NCBI GenBank assembly: GCA_009602725.1
Contig: WELB01000128.1
Coordinates: 308,237 to 326,265 of the forward strand
Reading direction: 5' to 3'
Length of the DNA: 18,029 bases
Origin: Spirogloea muscicola
Lineage: Eukaryota > Streptophyta > Zygnematophyceae > Spirogloeales > Spirogloeaceae
The position numbers and the translations under genes were made by a program. Below, in pieces: positions 1 to 9,448 of this stretch; position 1 is the first letter of the stretch; every line of letters begins with the position of its first letter. The notes below the pieces were generated by a model. It made no database searches. It saw only the letters and a program-made list of their open reading frames with translations, and was not told the DNA's origin.

Positions 1-1254
1 CCGCCGCCGCCGCCTCGCCTTCCGCCGCCAGCGGCGCCTCCTCCCCCGCCGCGTGTCGTCGGCCACCACCCGCAGCTTCACGGCGGCGCGCCGGCCATCA
101 CCGCCGTCTCCGTCAAGTGCTCCGCGGCCGGCGTCGTCGTGTCGGTCGATATCCACGGCTCAGTCACCGTCGAGAACGGCTGGGGCGGACCGTACATCGC
201 GCTTACCCAGTCTGGGGTGTGCACCCTCCCTCCCTCCTCCCTCCATCCCTCTGTACCTCCTAATGTACTGTTGTAGACTCTTGTTCCCACTAAACCCCAT
301 CTCTTCACCTTCCCTTTGCCCCTTCCTCCCTCCTCCCTCCTCCCTCCTATCGTCTCCCCCCTTGTCCCCTTGTCCTTCTTCTCCCTCTCCTAAACCCTTC
401 ACTGCTAAGTCCCTCCTCTCCTGGCCTGCTTCCTGTCCCTGTCTCGCTCTCGCGCTTTCTCCTTCTTTCTCCTCAGCCTTCCTCCGTCTCGCTTCTCTCC
501 CTCCTCTCCTTCCTCTCGTTAACCTCCCTCCCTCTCGCTTCTTTCGACCTCGAGTTTCGCATATTCTTGACTCTCTCTTCCACCATATCACTCACCTTCT
601 TTGTCCTTCTCTTCCTCTCACTTCATGCCTGCTCTCTCTCCCCCCTCCCTCCCTCTCCATCTCACCCTCTACTCAATCTATCCACACTCCTCGTCTCCTC
701 TCTCTTCCCCTCCCAGCTCCTCAGCCACCGCTTCAGCAATCCTGCGCCTTGACCGACGTGCTACCCACAATGTTGCAGGCTTTGAAGCCTACGATGATCA
801 ATTTTCCAAAGCACTGCCAGCTCATCAACCTCGTGGGCAGCACTGTGTCCGCATTCCCGCCTACCGCGACAAAGAAGGGCAAGACCCGCAAGTACATCAA
901 GACGTTCACCGCCGTCAGCAGGTCTGCCATCTGCTCCCACGCTGCTCTTGATTGCGTAAGCCAACATTAAGCTAACTAAGCGTAGGCTAACATTACCATG
1001 ACCAATGCCATGACCCATTCGGCGTGGCCCACATGGTCGCCTTGATGGGTCACTTGCTGACGTCTGCTTTGCCTTCTTCCTCCCTCCTTCCCCTCTTCCC
1101 CTCTGCTCTCTCTCTCCTCATCTTCTGCAGCTGCAGCAGTGTCAAGTACCAGGTGTTCCTGCTGAGCTTCGGCAAGCACCGGACGTGCACGGCCTCGGCG
1201 ATGCTTCAGGCGGCGCCCGCTGGCCACCATTGGCCCGCTGGCATGCATGACTGA
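1..1254 (+). CDS. 3' part of an unidentified gene with a proline-rich segment (partial, 5' end outside window)
   Basis: Not recognised. Best model is three exons, 1-216, 779-921 and 1131-1254, giving about 160 residues. Exon 1 opens with a run dominated by proline (about 18 residues), then a segment with strands such as TAVSVKCSAAGVVVSV and ENGWGGPY. Exon 2 contains NFPKHCQLINLVGS and a basic KKGKTRKYIK stretch. Exon 3 contains VKYQVFLLSFGKHRTC and stops at TGA 1252-1254. Exons 2 and 3 use mostly G or C at third codon positions, which supports the chosen frames. The donor at 217 (GTGTGC) is reasonable. The donor at 922 (GTCTGC) was chosen because it restores the frame of exon 3; a better-looking GTAAGC at 956 would put exon 3 in a poorer frame. 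Several CAG acceptors overlap at 1130-1139. A proline-rich extracellular-matrix type glycoprotein is conceivable but unsupported. Confidence 0.5.
217..778 (+). other. Long pyrimidine-rich intron of the first gene
   Basis: Inferred intron between exon 1 and exon 2 of the partial gene. From about 222 to 720 the plus strand is almost entirely C and T, built from imperfect CTCC and CCTCCCT runs with very few purines. The acceptor TGTTGCAG ends at 778. A long open frame crosses the tract, but its translation is only serine, proline and leucine, as any such tract would give, so it is not treated as coding. Confidence 0.6.
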
Positions 1255-1940
1255 CTTTCAGCAATGAACATGCCTTGCGACCAAGTGGGCGGCGTGCCGC
1301 CCAGTCACACTTACCTCTCCTGCTTTTGTTAGGCTGTAGGGCCAGCGGCACGAGCTCCCGCCGCTCATTGTTTGCCTCGTTCGCCGCCACAGTGCGGAAC
1401 TCAGACGACGCCGTGGACCCATTCATTCAGCTCCTGTCTCCGTGATTTTGGTCATCACACTCGCTTGAATCTCATCCAATTGACTCAATATCGATGATAT
1501 TTCCAATTAAGCATTAAGAGTCCGTAGACCAGCAGTTAGAAGCAACCTCTACCTTACAATCATAGTATCCCAATCTGTTGCAAGCACAAGCCACCTGACC
1601 ATCGGTGCAGCTGATGTGAGCCAATAAACAGAGATCATCCTCATGAATGGCAGGGCTAAGAAGGAAACAGCAGGCCTTCACATTACGTTACCTTAGGCTT
1701 CTCTTGTGGAATAGTACGGTGATGGAACTTTGTGTTGGAGTTTCAGGACTCAAGCCACACATCTGATGACTACCTCAGTTTTGAAAACTCATACCCGTAT
1801 CCTACACCCCACAAGCTGGAGTGGATCTTGAAACCCTGCATTGCTGGACCATTGGAAATGTTTGTGGATAATAAGCCTTCAACATGCTGAGCAGGTGGTC
1901 CAGTATACGCCAATGCCGCAGCTTGTCCCCTTCATCCAGA

Positions 1941-1982
1941 TATCTCACATAAGTCCACAATTCCGTGGACTTATGTGAGATA
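1941..1982. repeat. Perfect 18-bp inverted repeat with 6-nt loop
   Basis: Positions 1941-1958 (TATCTCACATAAGTCCAC) are the exact reverse complement of 1965-1982, separated by AATTCC. There are no mismatches in the 18 pairs, and pairing stops immediately outside. It lies about 40 nt beyond the poly(A) signal of the minus-strand gene that ends at 2051, in the space between two convergent genes. Confidence 0.95.
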
Positions 1983-2021
1983 ATTCTAAGACCCAATCTT
2001 GACACCTGTACCCTCTGAGCC

Positions 2022-2026
2022 TTACA
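2022..2026 (-). terminator. TGTAA polyadenylation signal of the rhodanese-hydrolase gene
   Basis: TTACA on the plus strand reads TGTAA on the minus strand. It starts 25 nt after the TGA at 2053-2051. TGTAA is the established poly(A) signal of green algae, and the spacing allows cleavage soon after. The signal is short, so chance occurrence is possible, but the position is as expected. Confidence 0.6.
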
Positions 2027-2050
2027 TACCAGAGCTGAGTCTGGCTTTCA

Positions 2051-5000
2051 TCAAGCTGGGTGCGTCGCTAGGAACGGCCGCAGGAAAGCTGCGTAGCGGT
2101 CGACAAAATCCCTGCCTGCTGGGATAACGTGGCCACAGTCATGTGCCACAACCGTGCAACTCTCAGTGGCAAAGTACTCGACGAGGGCGAGGCTCTGGGC
2201 TGCTACCACGTGCTTGTCGCCGCCGCTTGCGCCAAAGATGTGCAGTGATGGGCAGTGGACCCCGCCGGCCCTCAAAACGGATGCAGGAGCGAGCAGCGGA
2301 GGTGGGGGGTAGCCCGAGCAGAGGATGACGAAGCGGAAAGGCGGCACCTCAATCCCACCACTTGGCTGCGACGAGTGCATGGCAGCTGCCATGAGTGCTG
2401 CAACCGCAGCCCCCTGAGAGAAGCCGAGGAGGCCGTCATATGGGCCGCGGTCGGCCAGCTCACGTTGCAGTGCTGCCATGGAGGTCGACCAGCCGCCGGT
2501 CTGCGGCGCTCCTGCTTCATTGCCATCATGGGTCCCCGTAAGCCACGTGTAGCGCAGCTTAGCTCCTGCCGCTGTGCCGGTGGCGGCAGGCTGGACGGCA
2601 TGCGGCGCGCCAACGTACACGAGCTCCACGACGCCACGGAGGCGCTTGGCCAGCGCCGCAGTGCGCCCCCGGAAGGATGCCGCACTCTGCCGGAAGCCGT
2701 GCAGGCACAGGATCCGCAGCCGCCGCCGACCGCCGCTGCCGCCGCCGCCCTCAGGAACAACAGCCTTGGCTATGCAGCGCCTGCCCTGCTCCTCTACTAC
2801 AACAGGCAGCTGGCGGTGACGCCCACGACACAGCTCGCACACGTGGCTCCCTGCTCCCCCGTCTTGGCCAGCGCCCTCCCAGTCTAGCTGCCATGGGTTT
2901 GTACAGAATTTTGACAAAGTCACTAAAGGTAGCAAGCTCGGAATTCAAGCAACAATCAGACACAACAAAGGTTCTGTAGTAGTCGGAGTAGTTGGATACG
3001 TTAATGCTGCACCTGGCACTGGTCGCAGATGAGTACGAGCATGCGGCATGCAGCACAGCGGGCCTGCGCACTGTAGTCATCCCACTGGTGACCGCAAGCG
3101 AGGCAGGTGCCGACTACTGCTGAGCAGCCGCTCGCCACCGCCAGCCTGCCAGCATGAGATGGGCTTGCACCACAGTTACTGGCCATGCAATAATACGCCC
3201 AGCTACAATACGTGAAGGTTGGAGAGAAAAGCGAGCCATTACTTGATGATGATGTTCCACATAACGTGAACCTTGGCAATCGTAAAGTAAGTCCTACGTC
3301 ATGAGAGTCATACTTTGGAGGTATGACTGGTGTAACAAGTAGGGTCTGTCTTTGCAATCAAATTCCAATAGATTCTCAAGTATGATGTCTAATTATAGGT
3401 TAAGACTTTTATATCAGCTGTCAGCCAGCACCTGTGGTCAAAGACAAAGTTCTTGCCGGAGAAGTACCCGCCGTCTGCATACGCCTCCAGGTAGCGGTGG
3501 ATGCCGCCAGAGAGCTGCCGCAGCCACCATCATCACCGCTGCCGCCGCCGCTGCCATCAGCAATGCTCCGTTGGCGCAGCAAGATCATACTAGCGGCCGA
3601 GGCGAGCAGACGGTGAAGTGTTGGCAGGGGAATGCAAGCAGAGCATAACACTGACCTGCAGCACGTCCTGAAAGCCATCTCCTTTGCGGCGCACGTACGC
3701 AGATGCCCGCTCGCACCGCACACCTCCCGTGCAGTACCTGTAGACCCAGGAGACGCCATCATGCACCAGCCATAAGCACGCCGGGGCCTCGAGCTACATG
3801 CCCTCAGTGCCGATCTCTACGATACAGACAGGTGAAGGCCACCACTTCAGGCTGCAGCATTTAACCTTTTCCGCATTGGAAGATAAAGGCAGATCTTAAG
3901 TAGAGCGTAAAAGAGCAGTTGCTGTGTGAAAAGGACTACTGTTGTCAGAATTTAAGATGTGATTAGATAATAGGAACATAGAACAGTCTCAGCTTTAGCA
4001 CTACATTTTGCTTGAGAACATGCATTGTTAGCTTGAGGTCAAGAGCAAGCTGGGACTCGGGTTACGATGACTGTGAGCGGTCAGACTGGTGTGAGAGTGT
4101 GCTGACATGACGATGAGCTTGCCGTGGAGGCAATGCGCGTTGGCGTCGATCCAGGCCGGCAGATCAGAGAACTGCCGGATGGCCGGGACGAGGACTTGGG
4201 GCGCGGCGGCCCCGGGCGGTGGCGTGAAGCGCCCGATGCACGACTCGTATGCGTTGCGGGCGTCCAGGAGCACCACCGGCAAGCTGCTGGGGCCAGCAGC
4301 GGCCTCGAGGAGGCTATGGAGCTCATGTGGCGAGACATGCCGGCCTGGCACAGCGTTGGCGCTGGCAGAGGCGGCGGCGCGGCCTGCTGGGCCCAGTGTC
4401 ACGATTTCCTGCAATGCAGGACACGATTCTATAAGCTTAACCCTTACGTTTAGTGGTTAGCGGCTTGATCATAATGCCATCTACAGTCATAGCGCTGCCT
4501 GGCCAGTGCCGCCGAGGAGCCCACCTTGACGATGCGGACCGAGAGGTCGGCAAAGTCACTGCGGGCACTGCTGCTGTCGCCGCCGCTACGTCTGCTGTCC
4601 CCAGCGAGGCACAGCCCAAACTTGAAGTCGGTGCCGGCCAGCAGCGGGTGGGCGCTCACTGACTCCGCGTGCGCCTCCAGGTTGCAGAGTGCGCCGCCAA
4701 CCTGGAGGCACGAGCTTACTCATGGCAGGTCAGGGATCCTGAGAGGTTCATAGTACTTCACATAATTGTCACTTAACTTGGTATGATTCTGGAGAGGCAA
4801 ATTACCAGGTCAATCGTGACTCACTTCCAGAGAACTCGCGAGTACTGATAATGGAAGGCCAAAGTGCCTAGTACATCTGATGAGGTACATTACATTACTT
4901 CCAGAGGTACAGTAATCAGTTACACAAGTTGGTTCCACCAGACTTGAGGGTCCATGATCTCAAACGTGGCTTGCAACTTCACAAGATTCACGTCGGTAGC

Positions 5001-5193
5001 GAGGCCGGCGATGAGGCCATGGCGCTGCTGAGAGCGGGAGGGTGGGCCAGCAGCTCACGGTGACGTTGACGCCCTCGTGCGCGACACGGATGCGGCCGAC
5101 AAGGCCGCCGGCCGCGCACAGCGCGGCCATCCACTCGGCCACCGCCGCCGGCTCCGGCAGCGGCACGTACTTGTAGTACAGCAGCACACCCAT
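2051..5193 (-). CDS. STR6: Plant-type fusion: TrhO/UPF0176 rhodanese + CxxC region + FSH serine hydrolase (STR6-like)
   Basis: Seven exons: 5193-5059, 4701-4525, 4408-4107, 3737-3656, 3514-3432, 3145-3013 and 2887-2051. All junctions have GT..AG ends and matching phase, giving 582 residues; I recall Arabidopsis At1g09280 (STR6) as about 581. Residues 1-105 are the UPF0176 N-terminal domain (GVLLYYKYVPL, AHEGVNVTVGG). Residues 105-260 are a rhodanese domain (LLDARNAYE, IRQFSDLPAWID) with active loop CTGGVR and catalytic Cys207. Residues 274-324 hold four CxxC pairs. Residues 360-582 are an FSH/OVCA2-type alpha/beta hydrolase (LCLHGFRQ) with apparent triad Ser461 (GFSQG), Asp528 and His557 (GHVIP). 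The bacterial homologue TrhO makes 5-hydroxyuridine at tRNA position 34; the role of the hydrolase is unknown. An in-frame ATG at 5421 would add 76 low-complexity residues; ATG 5193 was preferred because the domain starts there. No clear transit peptide. Confidence 0.9.
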
Positions 5194-5644
5194 CTTGCTG
5201 TCGCTGCCGTCACACCTGTCGCCGTCGCCGCACCGCCGCTGCCGCTGGCATCCATTGCCATTCTGGGCGCTGCTGCCACCGCCACGCCCATCGCAGGCGG
5301 AAGTACTGTGGGTGCCCGATGGCGGCGGCGCCGTGGAGGTCTCTTGCTCTCGCCCCAGCTCGCAGTCTTCTCCTCTCTCCCTCCCTCTCTCTCCCCACTC
5401 CTTGCCTTTGCACACGTTCATCAAGGCCGGCGGTCGTGCAGCCCAGCTGCCGAAGCTGCGGCTGGACCGCGGGCTTCCTCGTGGCCGGTCTCCATCCGTG
5501 CAGGCCCACGCTCCTTGGTGCACGCTGGCAGCACTGCCAGTCCTGGCGTCGGCGGAGCAGCTCAGCTCTCTCGCAGCTGCGTCTGCTCTTCATGGGCTGG
5601 CTTGCAAGTGCCTGGCGAGCTGGCGCGCATCGCTAAGAGAGAGA

Positions 5645-5719
<75 letters not shown>

Positions 5720-5791
5720 NCTCAAACCCCCTCCACTGCTCGCCCATCTGGGCCACGAGCTCCAAAATTGCTGCAACTCACGGTGGCTGCC
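5194..5791. promoter_or_regulatory. Shared divergent promoter region
   Basis: About 600 bp separate the start codons of the minus-strand rhodanese-hydrolase gene and the plus-strand RING-WD40 gene. The stretch must hold both 5' UTRs and promoters, or one bidirectional promoter. It contains a pyrimidine tract at about 5367-5402 and the CT microsatellite at 5648-5719. Open frames in it are biased by these tracts and are not convincing. An N-terminal extension of the minus-strand protein could start at 5421, and a 5' non-coding exon cannot be excluded. No TATA box was identified. Confidence 0.55.
5648..5720. repeat. (CT)36 microsatellite ending at an ambiguous base
   Basis: Uninterrupted CT dinucleotides run from 5648 to 5719 (72 bp). 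They are followed by the only N in the window at 5720, then CTCAAACC. The N suggests the assembly did not resolve the length, so the true repeat may differ. It ends 72 nt before the ATG of the RING-WD40 gene, in its presumed 5' UTR or core promoter. Confidence 0.95.
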
Positions 5792-8700
5792 ATGGAGCTG
5801 CCCGAGTGCGCGGTGTGCCTGGTGCCCTTTGGCGGCAGCGACGGCCACGAGCCCCGCGTCCTCACTGCCTGCGGCCACAGCGTCTGCGATGGCTGCATTC
5901 GCGGGCTCGCCGCCAACGCCAGCGGTACGGCCTCTGTGTCTGGCCAGCCCACGTCACGTCGCCCCCAGCTGGTGCTGTCTGCCGCTCACTCCTGCTGCTG
6001 TTATTATATATGATAAATTCTGCAGTTAGCATCATTACTTGGGTCTCATGGTTAAGGTTACGCCAGAATCTATGTCATGTATCCTCGACCCGTGGATGAC
6101 AGGACGGCCGGCCACCAGTGGCGGCGACGGCGGCAGCGTGCTGCGGCGCGTGCTCGTGCGCTGCCCAGAGTGCAGCGCAAGGACGCGGTGAGGAGGGGTC
6201 CAGCTGGTGCTCCTCTGAGTGCCGTGCTAAGCGTCGTAAGCAGTGTACCTGATGGCCATCCGGCTGCACGCAGGCTGCCGGATGCCGGCGTCGCGGGCCT
6301 GCCCAAGAACATCGAGCTCATGCGGCTCGTGGAGGCGCTCCGGCGGCTCGGCGGCGGCAGCGGGACGGCTGCTGAGGAAGTGGCACTGCCAAAGAGCCTC
6401 ATGGGCAGCGGCCACGTACCAAGGCCGCCTCTCGTGGCGGCAGCGGCAGCAACGACAGCAGTGCCAGCAGTGGTGGCAGCTGCTGGCGATGACACCTCTG
6501 GCAGTCGCAGACCGTCAATCGTCACAGCCCACTTGCAGCAAGAGCCGCACACGGGAATGGAAGCGGCGGAGGTTGCGGTTGAGGCGTCGCAACCTCCGGC
6601 TGACACCCTCGGCTGCAGCGGCGGCAGCGCCAGCGGCACCGGCAGCGAAGGCAGCGGCAGTGGCTGCGGCACTGCCGATGCTCGCGGAGAGCCCTTTGAA
6701 GGCAACCGGGATGCGCTGCAGGGCCACGTCGATGCCGTCACGGCGATCGTCGTCGCTGGTACTTGGTCTGTCACGCTCTAAGCATGACCAGCCCTCTTAG
6801 GTGGTAACTTGTATCTGGTTATCTACATCTCGTGACTCCAAGCTTTTGTTACTACTGGAATATCTGGGTAGGCAACACACTTGCAATTGCAGTTTCCATT
6901 AGCTTAATATAGTGTGTATCTGCTTTGCTTAAATATGACTAACAGTCCTCACTGCTTGCCTGCCCAGGCGGCTACCTCGCGACAGCGTCCTTTGACAAGA
7001 CCGTGCGGCTTTGGTCCGCCGCCGACGGCGGGCTCCTGCACACCTTGACTGGACACGGGGGCCGAGTCACGGCGCTGGCGGCGCTTGAGGTGCCGACCGG
7101 CGGCAGCAGTGGCCACAGCCGGCGATGGCTGCTGGCAAGCGGCGACCACGCTCGGGGCGTGCATGTCTGGAGCCTGCCGCCACAGCTGCTGGCAGATAGC
7201 GGTGGCCCCCAGGATGTTGGCCGGGCGCCGGCGCCGCCGCCTCCACAGGAGCTGGCGGCGTGGCAGGAGCATGGTGACTGGCGCTTCCTCGGCGTGCTGG
7301 CGCTTGAGGCGCTGCCCCACGTCGCTGATGGCTGCACTGAGGCGCCACTCCTCTACTCCGGCAGCGGCGATCACACTGTTAAGGCCTGGAGCTTGCAGGT
7401 AGCTATAGAGACATAGATGTGTTACCCACGGTTTGTGCTATTGCTGCTCAGACCAATCAAAAGCAAATTAGGGACAAAGCTGGCAACACGAGGGTGAACT
7501 TGCATGGCAGGACTGACTACCACATTGTTCAGTATTCATAAAAGTCACACTTAGAAGAGAATTTGTCCTGCAGCATGTACTTGGCCACTGATACTGGGCT
7601 ACTGTGTTCATTCACTCCAGGACTTCACGCTGGTCGCTGTCATGGAGGGCCACCGTGGCCCAGTGTCAAGCCTGGCAGGCGGCAGTGGCAGCGGCACTGG
7701 CGGTGGTAGCAGCACTGGCAGTGAGGTCCTCGCCAGCGGAGGCTGGGACGGCGACGTACGCCTGTGGTGGCGTGCCGACCACAGCCCTCTGGCGGTGCTG
7801 CGCAGCGCTGCTGCTGCACTGGAGGCGCCGCCGCTTATGGTCGGCGTCAAGGTGCTCCTCCGGCTCGAGGATGCTGACGATGGCGATGAGCTTCTGTTTG
7901 TTGCCAGAGAGGACGGCTCAATCGAGGTCCTCTGCATTCCCTACTTATGCATCACAGACTGCTTGAGTTCTTCTCTTAGTAATGCTTATGTGTGTTGGCA
8001 TCTCAAGATGGAGACACATTGACAATGCCCTGTTGCATTCTCAGTATACGTGAGTTTGTGCTACATACAGCATCTGCTAAATGTTGCATTTAGATGTTCT
8101 ATCAGTTGCTAACTCCTACTGAAACAGCCCCTACTCCCTGTTCTGGTTCCCTACATCCAGATTCCTGCAAGAAGCTTGAGATTGCAGCAGGAGGACTTTC
8201 TGACGTTATACTTCATGGTGCAAACTCTTGTCTCACTTTCTGCAGGCGTGGCGCGAAGACTGTCACGTGGCATCAATTAGCGCGCACGATGGCCAGGTCT
8301 CGGCATTGGCAGCAAACAGTGTCCTCCTCTTCTCCTGCGGCCATGACAAGAAGCTCAAGGTCCAACCTGTTCTTTTGGATGATGTGTCACGAATGAAATT
8401 TGTGATGGGCTGCTACACACGGCTCCTACATAGCAAATTCTTGTTATGTTAGTTGCAAAATAAGTCAAGGTTTCCAATCACCCATCAGCGTAAGAGCAGC
8501 TTGCCAACACAAATCACCAATCAGTTCCTAGTCTGAGACACTCACTAGCTGCAGTCTGCCCTGAGAAATTCACTCGCCTTTCCAGCTATATTGATCAGCT
8601 AATTGTGTCCACCCTGGCTTCCAAATTGTGCAGGCCTGGCACTTGGTCGGTGAGCTCTTTCTTGAACAAGCCTATGTCATGGTTATGCCCGACCACGCTG

Positions 8701-8995
8701 TGACGGCCCTGCTGCACCATAATGGCCTGCTATGTGCTGCCACCACTGACGGCACTATCAAGGTCAGGGCGTCGTGTGCTTTTAGAAGGCACTCATTAAT
8801 GAGTCTCGGCTTAATGGAGGTACTGCTAAGCGCGTCGTGTCAGCAGCATTGGCACCTCAGGAGTGCCTGAAGGTGCGACACAGTCTGCAGGGACACACCT
8901 CAGTCGAGAGCTGCCCTGGCCTTTCATGCAAACAAGCTGAGGTCTTAAACTTGCTGCTTCTGGATCAGGTCTGGAAAGAAGGCAGCCAACTCTAA
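5792..8995 (+). CDS. RING-WD40 protein, probable E3 ubiquitin ligase
   Basis: Eight exons: 5792-5924, 6103-6187, 6274-6758, 6968-7398, 7621-7926, 8246-8359, 8634-8762 and 8969-8995, giving 569 residues with all phases matching. The N-terminus is a C3HC4 RING: Cys6, Cys9, Cys27, His29, Cys32, Cys35, Cys65, Cys68. The last pair (RCPEC) lies in exon 2, so the RING is assembled by splicing. LPKNIELMRLVEAL follows. Residues about 100-215 are a Gly/Ala/Ser-rich linker. WD repeats run from about 218 to the end (GHVDAVTAIV, ASFDKTVRLW, GSGDHTVKAW, EGHRGPVSSL, GGWDGDVRLW, SCGHDKKLKAW, ATTDGTIKVW). RING proteins usually recruit an E2, and WD40 propellers bind substrate. The order resembles plant RING-WD40 proteins such as the one I recall as Arabidopsis At1g21651. 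Donors at 7927 (GTCCTC) and 8360 (GTCCAA) are unusual, but the joins rebuild WD motifs. No TGTAA was found soon after the TAA. Confidence 0.85.
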
Positions 8996-9343
8996 GTGGC
9001 TGCTGAAACTCTGGCGAATCTACTGTTATGCATCCATCACAGCTATGAGAGCAGAGGGCACTGGAGCAAGTTGGCTTGACACAAAGGCATAAAGAGGTAT
9101 TGACATACGAACTTGCTCTGAGTCAAGGATCGCTCTGGCTGAGCTAACAATTGAAATGAAACATAATTTAAAGATCATCTCAGGCCAAATTAATTTGGGG
9201 TTAGGGTTGAGGTCGCTGCCAAGAAATGAAGCAGCTCAGGTGGCCCAGCTGTGTCAGCTCAAGGGTGCTATTTGCTTATGGAGCTCACTAGCAGTATCCT
9301 GACTGTTGGATAGTACCGACTCACCTGCTCTGTGCTGCTTCCA
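8996..9343. other. Intergenic stretch between converging ends
   Basis: This lies between the TAA at 8995 of the RING-WD40 gene and the stop of the minus-strand terminal exon at 9344. No gene or RNA was recognised. It contains a short telomere-like motif (GGTTAGGGTTGAGG, 9199-9212). Confidence 0.4.
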
Positions 9344-9448
9344 TTAGGAGGTGGCCAAGACAATATCTTCGCCGGCGGGCTCCATGAAGCTCTTGACAAA
9401 CAGCGCCCATGTGTCTGGCTTTTGCGAGCAGCGCCAGCGGAATTGATA
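9344..9448 (-). CDS. Probable terminal exon of an unidentified minus-strand gene
   Basis: After a GATCGCAG acceptor, the minus strand encodes 34 residues and TAA (9346-9344), including FRWRCSQKPDTW and ALFVKSFMEPAGEDIVLATS. About 75% of codons end in G or C, and the amino-acid make-up is that of a folded C-terminus, unlike the surrounding AT-richer DNA. The family is not recognised. A phase-0 upstream exon could end at the donor GTACCT near 9533. Another candidate minus exon is 9917-9870 (TWTPDELVLAVTATSR, phase 0, GTGAGG donor). The rest of the gene could not be assembled, so it may be a fragment. Confidence 0.45.
   Translation of the reverse strand, partial: YQFRWRCSQKPDTWALFVKSFMEPAGEDIVLATS

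Larger units (their letters stand above)
1255..2050. other. Intergenic stretch between converging genes, with no confident gene
   Basis: This separates the plus-strand gene ending at 1254 from the minus-strand gene ending at 2051. Composition falls to near 45-50% GC. A minus-strand open frame at 1802-2005 has protein-like content (for example ELWTYVRYLDEGDKLRHW) but no recognised family, no clear exon borders, and contains the perfect inverted repeat at 1941-1982. It may be a decayed gene or mobile-element fragment. Nothing else is supportable. Confidence 0.5.

Noticed and set aside
956-961. GTAAGC donor for exon 2 of the first gene
   Set aside because: A good site, but it would put exon 3 in a frame with poor codon bias; the GTCTGC donor at 922 gives the better frame. 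This remains uncertain.
53-970. Long plus-strand open frame of 305 codons
   Set aside because: It runs through the CT-rich intron, and its serine/proline/leucine content reflects the tract; the real exons use only 779-921 of this frame.
2255-2887. Plus-strand open frame of 210 codons
   Set aside because: It is the antisense of the hydrolase exon, which has clear catalytic motifs on the minus strand.
5077-6099. Very long plus-strand frames crossing the CT microsatellite
   Set aside because: Runs of SLSLSL and an N are products of the dinucleotide repeat; they overlap the first exon of the minus-strand gene in antisense.
6070-6774. Minus-strand open frame of 234 codons
   Set aside because: Antisense of the GC-rich linker exon of the RING-WD40 gene.
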